Origin: Lachnospiraceae bacterium UBA7202
GTDB lineage: Bacteria > Bacillota > Clostridia > Lachnospirales > Lachnospiraceae
DNA length: 64,000 nucleotides
Reading direction: 5' to 3'
Assembly (NCBI GenBank): GCA_002490705.1
Contig: DKUO01000032.1
Coordinates: forward strand, 2,174 to 66,173
Shown: positions 51,619-62,008 of the stretch, piece after piece
How the letters are laid out: every line of letters begins with the position of its first letter
Numbering within the stretch: position 1 is the first letter of the stretch
Program-made: the position numbers and the translations under genes
Notes under the pieces: model-generated
The model's database searches: none
What the model saw: the letters and a program-made list of their open reading frames with translations, nothing else
What the model was told of the DNA's origin: nothing

Positions 51619-54600
51619 TCAAAGGAATATTCTTGTCGCTCTATCCTTTTTGGCTATGACGTTGATCTGTTCTCCCAGCTTGAAGGAATAGAGAATCCGT
51701 TCCTTCACAGGTTTTGACCCCCGCTCGGAAGGGTAGCCCGCAAGCTGTTCTAACGCTTCGCTGTAATAGAGCAGCTGCACCTGATAGCGTTTCACCAGTT
51801 CCTCCGGCGTCGACACGGCGTCCGTCTTGTAGTCCAACACCACAAATCCGTCCTCCTCCTCAAAGAACACGTCGATAATTCCCTGAATCAGCACGGTTTC
51901 CTCCGAGGGGAAGCCTTCCCCCAGCCGGCTGGCCGGAAGCCCCATCACAAACGGCTGTTCTTTATAGAGCTTTCCCGCGCGGGCCGCATCCGCCATGCGA
52001 AGCGCCGTCCAGCTTGTCAGAAACCTGACGATCTTCTGCGTCCCCACCGCCTCATAATATTCCTGAGAAAGCCGTCCCTCCCGGCGCATTTCTTCTATCT
52101 GCTCCCGCAAAAGAGCCTCCGCTGCCTCCCCGCTTCTGTTGACCTCTTTGGTCAGTTTTTGGAAATCAAAGAGCTCCATCACCTTGTGGAAGGCGCTTCC
52201 GCGCGTAGAACCGCTGACACGCTCGTCGCCTTTTAAAAATTTCGGCAGATAGGGTATCTGCGGCTTCTCCTCAAACAGCTTTGCGGAAAGCTCGTCCTGC
52301 TCGTGCATGCCGGCCATCTTTAACTCCGATACGGTGGTCTTGGTATAGAGATCCTTCAAATTTTCATGCGGATACTCATAGGCAAAACGGTCTGACAGCT
52401 CTGTCATGAGATTTTCATCCACCAGGCCGCCTTCGCCGGACGCAAGGAGCTTTCGCTTCGCCTCCATCCCCACAACCGTCTCCTCTATCTTTTCCTCTAC
52501 CACATGATCCCAGCCGGTCAATTTTACACAAAAGCCCATATCTTCCTCGTATTCCGGTCCTTTTGTGTCCGGCTCCATCCCTACGGCCTCGTAGAACCCA
52601 TCCAGACAATGATTGCCGGAAAGGGCTGATAAGAGCAGGGTCAAAAAGCTATCCTGTCCGAGAAGCGCATCATAGGAGAGCAGCCTTTTTTTCCGTCTTT
52701 GCAGAGGAAGCAGGGAAGCCGCCGCCTTTTCGGGTTTGTTGACCACGCTGGTCATAATCAATTTTTCCTCGGCTCTGGTCATAGCCACATAGAGAATCCG
52801 CAGTTCCTCCGCCATACTATCCCGTTTCAGCTTAACCGCTATGGCGTTCTTTCTCAGGTTGCCGCTTTTCACACGCCCCGCAAAGTCCACATAGTCCACG
52901 CCGATTCCCGCATCCACATCCGCCACCAGGGCGCCTCCGCTCTCCTTTTTACGGAAACTCTGTGCCAGCCCGGACACAAAACAAACAGGAAATTCCAGTC
53001 CCTTGCTCTTATGAATGCTCATGATCCGCACCACATCCGCATTCTCATCCTGCACGGCGGCCTCGCCGTAATCCACCTCGTACTTTTCCAGCTGTTCCAT
53101 GTAGCGCAGGAAATGATAAAGGCCGGAATAGCTGGTCTTTTCATAGTCAGCCGCTTTCACCAGCAGCATTTCCACATTGGCCCGCCGTTTGCCGCCCTCA
53201 GGACTTGCCGCCACATAGTGCAGATAGCCGCTCTCACGCAGGATCGTCTGCAAAAGCTCATGGACAGAGAGATAGACGGAAAGCTCCCTGTATCTTGTCA
53301 TTTTTCCGAGGAAATTTGTAATTTTTCCCCGCAGTTTCGGACTGATCAACTGCTCTGCGTTCTCCGCCTGCCCTGTTTCGCCGCCCGTCTGTTCCGTGGC
53401 GCAGGCCGCCAGCGCGTCAAAAAGGTACTTTTTCTTCGGAAAAGCCGCCCGCACCAGCGCGATCTCCTCCTCCGAAAACCCGCCCAGATAAGTATGCAGG
53501 GTCCCGTAAAGGGGAATATCCTGTAACGGATTATCCAAAATCCGCAGAAAATGCAGAAGCTCCTGCACCTCCGAGGCCGCAAAATATCCGGTTCTTGCGG
53601 TCACATGAACGGGAATGCCCTCCTCCTCCAGCACCCGTTTGAACACCTCGTCCCAGCCGGACAGGGTGCGAAGTAAAATCACGATATCGCGGTACATGGC
53701 CCGCCGCAGCGTCCCCGTCTCCTTGTCCGTGACCTGGAAATCCTTAAGGAGCCTCTTAATCCGCGCCGCCACACCATAAGCCTCCTGCTCCTTCGGCGTA
53801 AGCTGCGCCGCTTCCGATTCTGATTCCCGCGCCGCCTGTTCCGCGGGAACCTTCTCCTCCTGAAACAGAAGAAGCTCCGTCACATTGGAGGCCTCTGCGG
53901 GAAGTCCCTCTTCTTTTTGGGGATAGGACGCGCCAAGGTGCAGGGCCGCATTCTCATCGTAGACAATGCCTCCCATTTCCCTCCCCATAATCCTTGCAAA
54001 AACCGCATTTACACTGTCAAGCACCTCCCTGCGGCTTCTGAAATTCTGATGGAGATCAATCCGCATGGCATGATTTCCCGCCTGTCCGTAAGCCTCATGC
54101 TTTTCCAGAAACAGCTCCGGCCTTGCCAGCCGGAATTTATAAATACTCTGCTTCACATCCCCCACCATAAAACGATTGTACCGGCCCTGCGCTTCCCCGC
54201 TGATGCAGGAGAGCAGATACTCCTGCACCAGATTGCTGTCCTGATACTCGTCAATCAGGATCTCATGAAAACGGCTCCGGTAGTCAAGCGCCGTCTCCGT
54301 AGGCACATAACCGCCCTCTTCCTCCCGCACAAGAACCTGCAGGGCAAAGTGCTCGATATCGTCAAAATCCAGAATATTTCTCTCCCGCTTGGCTTTGTCA
54401 AAAGCCTCCTTAAAGGCTAACGTCAGATCAAGCAGCGCCGCCGCTGCCTCCTGACAGCCCTTCATCTGTCTGGATACCTGTTCTGCCGAGCCGCCGAAAA
54501 ACTGCTTCCGCAGATCCGTCAGCGTTTCCTTCACGCTGTCCCGCAGTCCTTTGGCCGCCTCCCGTTTCGCAGGTAAGACACCCTCATCCCGCTTCGAGGG

Positions 54601-55476
54601 CAGTCTGTCAAAGGACACTGCGCCGAAGGCGCTGCATAGAGCATCGTAGCCGAGAGCCGTCTCCGCCTCCTCTCCCGCACCGCCGCAGGCGCGAAGAAGC
54701 CCTTCCGTCATTTCCCGCTCTTTCTCCAAAAGGGGCCCGTAAAAATAGGGCCCGTCCGGCTCCTCGCACAGCTGTACCGCCAAGGACAGCTTTTCCAGAC
54801 AGCCCGAAAGCATAAGACGCACATGCTCCATAAACACCGCCGCCCACGGCAGACTGAGGATATCGCAGACAGCCGCCTGATAGTCCTGCTTCCGCTCTGC
54901 AAGCCATTTCTCCGGGAAGGGCATACTCATGGCAAAATCATAGAGTTTCAGCACTTCTTTTTCCACAGCCTCATCCCTGCTGCCAAGGGAAAAATATTCC
55001 ATGCAGTTTAAGAAAGCCGGATCTTCTTCCGCATAAGCATCCTCGATGACTCCGGCCAGCACATCCGCGCGCAAAAGCCGCATTTCCCCCTCCTCCGCAA
55101 TCCGAAAACCGGGGTCCAGTCCGATGGTGTGAAATTGATTTCGCAAAATAAAAAGGCAGAAGCTGTCTATGGTCGTGATCTGGGCATTGTACAGCAACGT
55201 GGACTGCCGCTGTAAATGCTCGTTTTCCGGTTCCAGGGAAAGTCTCTCATTCAAAGCGCGGCCGATCTTTTCCCGCATCTGGGCAGCCGCCGCATTGGTA
55301 AAAGTCACCACCAGCAGCCTGTCTATGTCCACAGGCTGCTCTCCCCCGCATACCATATCCACGATCCGCTCCACCAGAACCGCCGTCTTGCCGGAACCTG
55401 CCGCCGCGGAGACCAGAAGATTGCAGCCGCGCTGTTCAATCACTTTTCGTTGTGTTTCCGTAAATGTGATTCCCAT
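51619..55476 (-). CDS. addA: AddA helicase-nuclease subunit
   Basis: A 1285-residue SF1 helicase with a C-terminal nuclease. Walker A is SAAAGSGKTAVLVERI (about residues 24-40), motif II is LIDEYQDSN, motif III follows in FMVGDVKQSIYKFR, and motif VI is VAMTRAEEKL. The nuclease motif FVVLDYKTDAV lies near residue 1220. With AddB it processes double-strand breaks to load RecA, the Gram-positive counterpart of RecBCD. The ATG at 55476 lies two bases after the addB stop region and has GAGGGGG upstream; a GTG at 55500 would overlap addB. Confidence 0.95.
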   Translation of the reverse strand: MGITFTETQRKVIEQRGCNLLVSAAAGSGKTAVLVERIVDMVCGGEQPVDIDRLLVVTFTNAAAAQMREKIGRALNERLSLEPENEHLQRQSTLLYNAQITTIDSFCLFILRNQFHTIGLDPGFRIAEEGEMRLLRADVLAGVIEDAYAEEDPAFLNCMEYFSLGSRDEAVEKEVLKLYDFAMSMPFPEKWLAERKQDYQAAVCDILSLPWAAVFMEHVRLMLSGCLEKLSLAVQLCEEPDGPYFYGPLLEKEREMTEGLLRACGGAGEEAETALGYDALCSAFGAVSFDRLPSKRDEGVLPAKREAAKGLRDSVKETLTDLRKQFFGGSAEQVSRQMKGCQEAAAALLDLTLAFKEAFDKAKRERNILDFDDIEHFALQVLVREEEGGYVPTETALDYRSRFHEILIDEYQDSNLVQEYLLSCISGEAQGRYNRFMVGDVKQSIYKFRLARPELFLEKHEAYGQAGNHAMRIDLHQNFRSRREVLDSVNAVFARIMGREMGGIVYDENAALHLGASYPQKEEGLPAEASNVTELLLFQEEKVPAEQAARESESEAAQLTPKEQEAYGVAARIKRLLKDFQVTDKETGTLRRAMYRDIVILLRTLSGWDEVFKRVLEEEGIPVHVTARTGYFAASEVQELLHFLRILDNPLQDIPLYGTLHTYLGGFSEEEIALVRAAFPKKKYLFDALAACATEQTGGETGQAENAEQLISPKLRGKITNFLGKMTRYRELSVYLSVHELLQTILRESGYLHYVAASPEGGKRRANVEMLLVKAADYEKTSYSGLYHFLRYMEQLEKYEVDYGEAAVQDENADVVRIMSIHKSKGLEFPVCFVSGLAQSFRKKESGGALVADVDAGIGVDYVDFAGRVKSGNLRKNAIAVKLKRDSMAEELRILYVAMTRAEEKLIMTSVVNKPEKAAASLLPLQRRKKRLLSYDALLGQDSFLTLLLSALSGNHCLDGFYEAVGMEPDTKGPEYEEDMGFCVKLTGWDHVVEEKIEETVVGMEAKRKLLASGEGGLVDENLMTELSDRFAYEYPHENLKDLYTKTTVSELKMAGMHEQDELSAKLFEEKPQIPYLPKFLKGDERVSGSTRGSAFHKVMELFDFQKLTKEVNRSGEAAEALLREQIEEMRREGRLSQEYYEAVGTQKIVRFLTSWTALRMADAARAGKLYKEQPFVMGLPASRLGEGFPSEETVLIQGIIDVFFEEEDGFVVLDYKTDAVSTPEELVKRYQVQLLYYSEALEQLAGYPSERGSKPVKERILYSFKLGEQINVIAKKDRATRIFL

Positions 55477-55477
55477 G

Positions 55478-58400
55478 CTACTTTTTCGCCCCCTCTGCAC
55501 TCTGTTCGGATGCTTCCTGCCCGCACTCTTCCCGAATTCGCTCCAACGCTTCCTCCGCCTTCAACTTTTCCAGCTTTCGCGGCCGATACCCCTGGGTCCC
55601 GGCAGAGAAACCGCAGACACGCTTGTAAGCACAGTAGGTACAGGCTTTTTCAGAGCCCAATTCACAGGGATTGACCGAGATAGTTCCATCCAGAATCTCC
55701 CTGCCCAGCCTGCGGATTTTATGGTTTACATAATCTGAAACCATCCGCATATCCTCCTCGGAAATGACACTTGAGACAGCAGAGAAGCTTCCATCTTTTT
55801 TCCGCTCCAGCGGCAGGATATCGGATTTATCCGTAAACTCCCCATCCAGCATTTTGACAGCTTCGTCATTTTTATTGACCATTCCAGTCATCTTTAATTC
55901 CTGTAAAATCCTGGCATTGACTTCCTCCGGCGTCAGATTTTCTCCCTCCACCACAGGGTCTGTCATCCGATAGTAGAGCATGGCCGCAGGAACCGCCTCC
56001 TTATCGGGATGCTTTTTCTGCACAAGCTCCACCGCCGCATTCATATATACCACCAACTGAAGCTGTAATCCGTAGTAGAGCGCCGCCAGATCAAACCGCC
56101 GTTCTCCCGATTTATAGTCAATGACCTTCACATAAACCCGGTCCCCGGTCTCGCCCACATCTATCCGGTCAATCCGGCCCCGCAGGCGCATCTTTTCCTT
56201 CTCACTCAGCGCTATATTGAAAGAATCCAGATTTTCCAGCACATCGAAGGAGACCTCAAAGGACTCCGGCAGAAACTGGCCCTTTTGCAGCTGGATCTGT
56301 AGCGTCCGCACGGTGCGGTTCATGATCCGCTCAATCCGCTTTAACAGATGCCGGTTCCTGGCGTTGCTGTAGAGAATGGTTTCCCCATAGGCGGCTGCGC
56401 AGGATTCCAGCGCTTCCGAAAGAATCCTGCGCCCCTCCTCCTCGGGAAAGTCAAACCAAGTGAAACCTTGCCCCGCAAGTTTTTCCGAAAAGTTCTCCAA
56501 AATGCTGTGGAAGAGATTGCCCATATCCACCGCCTCAAAGCTGTACTCTCCCCGCTCCCGCAAACGCAGTCCATATTGCAGGAAGTGGGCGTAAGCACAA
56601 GCCGCATATTTTTCCAGACGGCTCACACTGTTTAACAGGGACGCGCCGTAAAGAGCCGTCGCCACGGTCTTGGACAAGGGCCCATCCTCCCGTCCGGCAA
56701 AGGCCGTATCAATCAAAGCCCCAATCCGTTCCCGATACTGTGTGTTCCCATCATAGCAGCGGTAAAAGGTGTAAAAGGTCCTCTCCTCCTCCGCGTCCAG
56801 CCGCCCTGCCGCATACTCCCGCAGCATATCCGTAAAAAAGCCGACGCCGTCCTCCCCGTTCAAAATCTGTTCCCCGGCCGGTTCCCGCTCCGGCATGGAG
56901 ACAGCAAGCGCGGGGAACAGGCCCCTCACTATATCCACCAAATAGGCGGGCCGAAGCGCCCTGCCGTCCTCCCCCACTCTGGCGTAGGAAAGATATAACG
57001 CCTCCGAGGGCTTGGTCATGTTCAGGTACAGATAAAGCCGCTGGATATACATCTGTTCTCTGGGAGAGGGCGCCAGCTCAATCTCCGATTCCCGCAAAAA
57101 CTCCCTGTCCATGTCCGAAATAATGCCGCCGCCGGAACTCTTGGGAATATTGCCGTCGTTCACGCCCAGAAAGAACAGCACCTTTACCTGTTTCAACCGG
57201 GTTCTCTCAATATCCCCCACCAGAACCCGGTCCACATTTTGGGGAATCGTACCGACAGTGATCTCCATAAGCCCGGAATCCAGAATGTCCGCAAACTCTT
57301 TCAGGGAAATCTCCTCCCCCGCAAGCAGTCCCTCGATCTGGTCCAACAGATCTATCACCAGAGGATAAATCTGCCCGTACTCCTTGGCTCTGGACAGGTC
57401 GCCCTTCTCCTGAAAATCCTTCTCAAATGCGGCCAGCTTATCCTGTATCTCATTTTTCACCAAAAACTCGTAAAGCGCGCGCACCATATCATCCGCTTTT
57501 TTCAAGGGAACAAAAAAAGGCGCAAGCTGTTCCATCAAACGCTCCCGCATGGAATTGCAGGATGTAAGCAGCGCCAAAGAAGCCTCCTCTCCCTCAGGGT
57601 CCTCCTCCCGATAGGTAAAGACTTCGCTCCAGCGTTTCCGTCCTCTGATCCCGAACCGTCTAACATAGTTTTCCAGCCTGTCTACTTCCTCCCTCTCAAA
57701 GCCGGAAAGTCCCGTGCGCAGATAGTGAAAGACCGCGTCAAAGCTGAAATCCTGCAATATCATCTGTAGCGCGCTCCGCAGATAGGAGGCAAACGGATTT
57801 CCTAAAATGCCTCTGGTCTGATCCAGATAAACGGGAATGTCAAACCGGGCAAACACCTCCTCCACATCTTTGGCGTACACCTCCATATTTCCCGTCACCA
57901 CAGCGATATCACGGTAACACAGTTCTTCCGATTCCAAGAGCAGCCTGCGGATGGCAATACAGGTCTGCCGCAGCTCCTGCGCCGGCGTCGAGGCTTCAAA
58001 AATGTGCAGGCTTTTCACGCTGTCTTCATAGACGCAGGGCGGATAGCGAAACAGATTCCGCTCCAGATGAGCCAATTCCGGGTTGTCCGCAAAGCGGGGC
58101 AGCCGTCCCCCCTCCTTCTTCCTGCACCAGACGGCCTCCTCCTGTGAAATCCCGGACTCCTTTGCCAGTCTTACAAGAGCCGCCACCGTCTTTTTGCTCA
58201 GATAAAAAAGATTCTGTTCCCCCTCTGCGGCATAGGGATTTTCCCGCTCGTCCATGGTAAGCGTGACAATCACCTTGTCCGCCAATCTCATCAGGTCCGA
58301 AATCACTTTGTTTTGAATGGGGGTAAAACCCGTAAACCCGTCAAAGGCAATCACGCTGTCTCTCACGATTTCGGATTTGGGCAGAGCCGCCCGCAGTCTG

Positions 58401-58945
58401 TCTAACGTCCCCTCCGTGGTGATAAAGCGGCCTTCTGTATAGGCACTGAAGGCCTGATATAAAAACCGCAGATCTTTCAACTTATAGCAGAGCGCGCCCC
58501 GGTCCTTCGCGTAAGCAATCAGCATATCCAGCTCCTTCTCGCCCACCCCGTACTGCATAAATTCAGAGAGGGCCGATTTCACCTCATGAATATAGCCGAT
58601 TTTTTGCAGGTGGCTTCCGAGAACCGTGAGATTTTCCCGCTCCTTTCCCGCCACCTTGCGAAGCACCAGACTCTTTCCCGTATCATCCAGAACCGGCAGT
58701 TCCTCGCCGCCCACCTCTTCCATAATCCGATGGGTCAGTCTGCCGAAACTCAAAACGTCAATATTCATAATCGCGTGGCGGGGATGTTCCACCACCAGGT
58801 CCATCTGGGTCTGCATGGTAAACTGATCCGGCACGATAAGCAGGTAATTTTTATCCGGATGCTTCAGGGACTCGTCTATGATATGGTCATGCAGTTTTTT
58901 GCTCTTGCCGGCGCCCGAAGCGCCGAAATAAAATTGTAGGGACAT
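55478..58945 (-). CDS. addB: AddB helicase-nuclease subunit
   Basis: A 1155-residue partner of AddA. Walker A is FGASGAGKSKKLHD at residues 7-20. The C-terminal nuclease includes VIDYKSGERRFD. Four cysteines for the [4Fe-4S] cluster are visible: one in KYAACAYAHF (about residue 790) and three in CELGSEKACTYCAYKRVCGF near residue 1085. Gene order addB-addA is the usual one. AddB starts 30 bases after the metI stop, so it may be read in part from the metNI promoter. Confidence 0.95.
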   Translation of the reverse strand: MSLQFYFGASGAGKSKKLHDHIIDESLKHPDKNYLLIVPDQFTMQTQMDLVVEHPRHAIMNIDVLSFGRLTHRIMEEVGGEELPVLDDTGKSLVLRKVAGKERENLTVLGSHLQKIGYIHEVKSALSEFMQYGVGEKELDMLIAYAKDRGALCYKLKDLRFLYQAFSAYTEGRFITTEGTLDRLRAALPKSEIVRDSVIAFDGFTGFTPIQNKVISDLMRLADKVIVTLTMDERENPYAAEGEQNLFYLSKKTVAALVRLAKESGISQEEAVWCRKKEGGRLPRFADNPELAHLERNLFRYPPCVYEDSVKSLHIFEASTPAQELRQTCIAIRRLLLESEELCYRDIAVVTGNMEVYAKDVEEVFARFDIPVYLDQTRGILGNPFASYLRSALQMILQDFSFDAVFHYLRTGLSGFEREEVDRLENYVRRFGIRGRKRWSEVFTYREEDPEGEEASLALLTSCNSMRERLMEQLAPFFVPLKKADDMVRALYEFLVKNEIQDKLAAFEKDFQEKGDLSRAKEYGQIYPLVIDLLDQIEGLLAGEEISLKEFADILDSGLMEITVGTIPQNVDRVLVGDIERTRLKQVKVLFFLGVNDGNIPKSSGGGIISDMDREFLRESEIELAPSPREQMYIQRLYLYLNMTKPSEALYLSYARVGEDGRALRPAYLVDIVRGLFPALAVSMPEREPAGEQILNGEDGVGFFTDMLREYAAGRLDAEEERTFYTFYRCYDGNTQYRERIGALIDTAFAGREDGPLSKTVATALYGASLLNSVSRLEKYAACAYAHFLQYGLRLRERGEYSFEAVDMGNLFHSILENFSEKLAGQGFTWFDFPEEEGRRILSEALESCAAAYGETILYSNARNRHLLKRIERIMNRTVRTLQIQLQKGQFLPESFEVSFDVLENLDSFNIALSEKEKMRLRGRIDRIDVGETGDRVYVKVIDYKSGERRFDLAALYYGLQLQLVVYMNAAVELVQKKHPDKEAVPAAMLYYRMTDPVVEGENLTPEEVNARILQELKMTGMVNKNDEAVKMLDGEFTDKSDILPLERKKDGSFSAVSSVISEEDMRMVSDYVNHKIRRLGREILDGTISVNPCELGSEKACTYCAYKRVCGFSAGTQGYRPRKLEKLKAEEALERIREECGQEASEQSAEGAKK

Positions 58946-58974
58946 TCTTTTTCCGTTCCGAAGCGCCTGCGCGG

Positions 58975-59634
58975 CTACTTCCTCTTATCCAGCTTCGCAG
59001 ACAGCCGCATTCCCAGCGTCTGGAATATCTGTACCAGTATCACCAAAAGCACCACCGAAACGATCATGATCAACGTCTCATACCGGTAGTAACCGTAACG
59101 CATAGCGATATCGCCCAGGCCGCCGCCGCCGACCACGCCCGCCATAGCGGAATAGCCGAGTATCGTGCCGATGGCTATCGTCACACCCACCAGAATAGAG
59201 GTTCTGGCCTCCACCAGAAGCACCTTCCAGATGATGGTAAACGTGCCGGCGCCCATGCTCTGAGCCGCCTCCACCACGCCGTGATCCACCTCCTTGATCG
59301 ACGACTCGATCATACGTCCGATGAAAGGAGCCGCCGCCAGCGTGAGCGGCACAATGGTCGCAGCCGATCCTGTGGTTTTCCCCACAATCGCTCTCGTGAT
59401 GGGCATCACCAGAATCAGCAGAATCAAAAACGGAATACTCCGCATGATGTTTGCAATCACATCGAGGATTTTGTAGACGACGGCGTTGGGCCTGATTCCC
59501 GGCTTGTCGGTCACCGCCAGCACAATTCCCCAGGGCAGGCCGATCAGATAGCCGAACAAAGTTGACATTAATGTCATAAGTAATGTATCCCTCACGCCCT
59601 CCAGCATCATCAAAGTCAAATCGCTAGTCCACAT
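58975..59634 (-). CDS. metI: Methionine ABC transporter permease
   Basis: A 219-residue protein with five membrane segments and the MetI-type EAA loop (GVVEAAQSMGAGTFTIIWKV, about residues 123-142). Start and metN stop overlap by 11 bases (ATGTGGACTAG), so the two are translationally coupled. It forms the channel for D- or L-methionine and related peptides with MetN. No metQ binding protein follows; addB comes next. Confidence 0.93.
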   Translation of the reverse strand: MWTSDLTLMMLEGVRDTLLMTLMSTLFGYLIGLPWGIVLAVTDKPGIRPNAVVYKILDVIANIMRSIPFLILLILVMPITRAIVGKTTGSAATIVPLTLAAAPFIGRMIESSIKEVDHGVVEAAQSMGAGTFTIIWKVLLVEARTSILVGVTIAIGTILGYSAMAGVVGGGGLGDIAMRYGYYRYETLIMIVSVVLLVILVQIFQTLGMRLSAKLDKRK

Positions 59635-60661
59635 AGCCGTTCACCTCCTCCACAGCCAAACCTCTCTCCGTCAGATAGGCTTTCATCTTCTCCTGCACCT
59701 CCCGGTCGTCAGGCAGGCTTAAAATCATTTCGCCTCTGGCAATTCCTTCCACATTTTTGGTGTCCGCCCGCAGAATATTGATGGGCTGTCCGAACCGCAG
59801 CACCATATTGGCGATCACAGGCTCGAAAGAAGAATTTACGGAAAAGACGATACGGATACAGCACTTGCCCTTCATCAGCTCCCGCTGGCGGTCCTCCAGT
59901 GTACGGCGGTCCGTGCTGTTTCCTTTTAAGATCAGTTCCTTCGCCTCCGGCGTCTTCGGGTGGGCAAAAATATCGGCAACCCGTCCCTGCTCCACCAGAT
60001 GCCCCTCTCCGATAATCGCCACATGGGAACAGATCTCTCTCACCACCGACATTTCATGGGTGATGATCACAATGGTAATGCCGTAATTTCTATTGATATC
60101 TTGTAACAGCCGCAAAATCGACTGGGTCGTGCGGGGGTCCAGAGCGCTTGTCGCCTCGTCGCAGAGCAAAATCTTCGGATTTGCGGCAAGGGCTCTCGCA
60201 ATCGCCACTCTCTGCTTTTGTCCGCCGGAAAGCTGGGCGGGATAGGCCAACGCCTTCTCTGAGAGCTCCACAATCTCCAAAAGCTCCTCCGCTCGTTTTC
60301 TCGCCTCTTTTTTCTTCATGCCGCCGATCACCAGCGGAAAACAAATATTGTCTATCACATTCTTCTGCATCAACAGGTTAAAATGCTGGAAAATCATCGA
60401 GATATCCCTGCGGATTTCCCGAAGCTGACTTTCCGTCAGTGTCCCCAGTTCCCTGCCTTCAATCTCCACCGTACCGGAGGTGGGTCGCTCCAGATAATTT
60501 AAGCACCGCACCAGCGTGCTCTTGCCCGCTCCCGACATACCGATAATACCGTAGATATCGCCTGCCTGAATGGACAGCGAAATATTTTGTAAAGCCTCCA
60601 CCTTGCCGTCGTCGGTCTCAAAGGTTTTGCTTAAATCCCTCACCTCAATTATTCCTGACAT
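59624..60661 (-). CDS. metN: Methionine ABC transporter ATPase
   Basis: A 345-residue ATPase. Walker A is GMSGAGKSTLVRCLN (about residues 38-52), signature LSGGQKQRVAIARAL and Walker B ILLCDEATSALD. The C-terminal 95 residues form the NIL regulatory domain (RIVFSVNSSFEPVIANMVLR) that senses methionine. It is the first gene of the pair. No S-box or other SAM riboswitch is seen in the 165 bases before the start, which is shared with a divergent glycosyltransferase gene. Confidence 0.94.
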   Translation of the reverse strand: MSGIIEVRDLSKTFETDDGKVEALQNISLSIQAGDIYGIIGMSGAGKSTLVRCLNYLERPTSGTVEIEGRELGTLTESQLREIRRDISMIFQHFNLLMQKNVIDNICFPLVIGGMKKKEARKRAEELLEIVELSEKALAYPAQLSGGQKQRVAIARALAANPKILLCDEATSALDPRTTQSILRLLQDINRNYGITIVIITHEMSVVREICSHVAIIGEGHLVEQGRVADIFAHPKTPEAKELILKGNSTDRRTLEDRQRELMKGKCCIRIVFSVNSSFEPVIANMVLRFGQPINILRADTKNVEGIARGEMILSLPDDREVQEKMKAYLTERGLAVEEVNGYVD

Positions 60662-60764
60662 TTTGTTTTATCCTTTCCGTGCCTCTTTTTCTCCAACGTT
60701 TAGTATAGTATGATCTCAGTAAAATAGCAAGGTTTGCACAAAACCAGATACGATTGCCGCTCCT

Positions 60765-60793
60765 TTGTAAATGTTCGCCCATTGTGTTAAAAT
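60765..60793 (+). promoter_or_regulatory. Promoter of the CgeB-like glycosyltransferase gene
   Basis: TTGTAA (60765-60770), 17 bases, TAAAAT (60788-60793), about 30 bases before the ATG. Confidence 0.65.
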
Positions 60794-60825
60794 ATGTCCA
60801 AGACACCGCAAATGAAGGAGAAATC

Positions 60826-61965
60826 ATGAAAATACTTTTTATAGAATGGGCAAGCTTCGGCAATGCCGACATCAAAGACGCTTTTACGAAGGAGGGCCAC
60901 GAAGTGATCTGCTTCCCCTTCTCCAACAAAGACCCCCGCAAAGATGCGCAGATCGAAGGCGCTCTCGCCACCAAACTGCGCGAAGCTATTCCTGACGCTG
61001 TTTTTTCCTTTAACTATTTTCCTCTGATCTCCAACGTATGTAAGCGGGAGGGGCTTCCCTACATTTCATGGATCTACGACAGCCCATATGTGATGCTCTA
61101 CTCCTACACGGCCATCAATCCCTGCAATACCATCTACGTATTTGACCGGGCGCTGTGCCGGGAATTTCAGGAAGCCGGCATTCCAACCGTCCGCTATCTT
61201 CCCATGGCCGCAAATACGGAAAGGCTTGACGCCCTCGGTTTCCCCGAGCCTGTGTACGATGTCTCTTTTGTAGGCTCCCTTTACACCGAGTCCCATAACT
61301 TTTTTGACCGCATGGAGAATCTCTCTCCCTACGCCAAAGGCTATCTGGAAGGACTGATGCGCGCCCAGATGCATGTGCAGGGTTATAATTTTATACAGGA
61401 ATCATTGTCTCCTATTATGGGAGAGTTATATCAGGCTCTGCCGATGGACCCCAACCCGGACGGCGTGGAAACCAGAGAATATCTCTATGCCCAATATGTG
61501 ATCAACCGCAAGCTTACCGGCATGGAGCGGCTCAGTCTGCTCACCGCCGTCACCAAGCGGCACACCCTTGACCTTTTCACATTGGACCCCGCCTTCACCC
61601 TCCCCAATCTGCGCAACCACGGCACCGCTGACTACTACACGGAAATGCCCATGGTCTTTAAAAAAAGCCGGATTAACCTGAATATCTCTCTGCGCAGCAT
61701 CAAGAGCGGCATTCCTCTTCGTGCCTTTGATATCATGGGAAACGGCGGTTTCCTGTTAAGCAATTATCAGGAAGATTTTCTCGAAAACTTTACCCCCGGG
61801 GTAGACTTTGTATATTACGAAAGTGAAGAAGATCTGTTGCAGAAAATAGATTACTACTTAGCCCACGAGGAAGAGCGGCGGGCAATCGCAAAAAATGGCC
61901 ACGATAAAGTTGCCAAAGCGCATACTTATCGTGACCGCGTGCGGGAAATGCTGTCCTGCCTGTAA
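60826..61965 (+). CDS. CgeB-like glycosyltransferase (DUF3880 / GT-B fold)
   Basis: A 379-residue cytoplasmic protein. The N-terminal Rossmann half starts MKILFIEWASFGNADIKDAF and contains DAVFSFNYFPLIS and PYISWIYDSPYVML, typical of DUF3880. The C-terminal half has the Glycos_transf_1_2 region (INLNISLRSIKSGIPLRAFD, then IMGNGGFLLSNYQEDF). CgeB of Bacillus spores and many enzymes for flagellin or surface glycosylation share this plan. GGAG precedes the ATG. It is convergent with the acyltransferase at 62009, which supports a shared glycan role. Confidence 0.88.
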   Translation: MKILFIEWASFGNADIKDAFTKEGHEVICFPFSNKDPRKDAQIEGALATKLREAIPDAVFSFNYFPLISNVCKREGLPYISWIYDSPYVMLYSYTAINPCNTIYVFDRALCREFQEAGIPTVRYLPMAANTERLDALGFPEPVYDVSFVGSLYTESHNFFDRMENLSPYAKGYLEGLMRAQMHVQGYNFIQESLSPIMGELYQALPMDPNPDGVETREYLYAQYVINRKLTGMERLSLLTAVTKRHTLDLFTLDPAFTLPNLRNHGTADYYTEMPMVFKKSRINLNISLRSIKSGIPLRAFDIMGNGGFLLSNYQEDFLENFTPGVDFVYYESEEDLLQKIDYYLAHEEERRAIAKNGHDKVAKAHTYRDRVREMLSCL

Positions 61966-62008
61966 ACTTGCCTGCATTTTGCAAGACAGGCAGCCGGACT
62001 TCCATCTA

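Noticed and set aside
60662..60825. SAM (S-box) riboswitch before metN
   Set aside because: The 165-base gap has no visible S-box core and is largely taken by a divergent promoter and leader.
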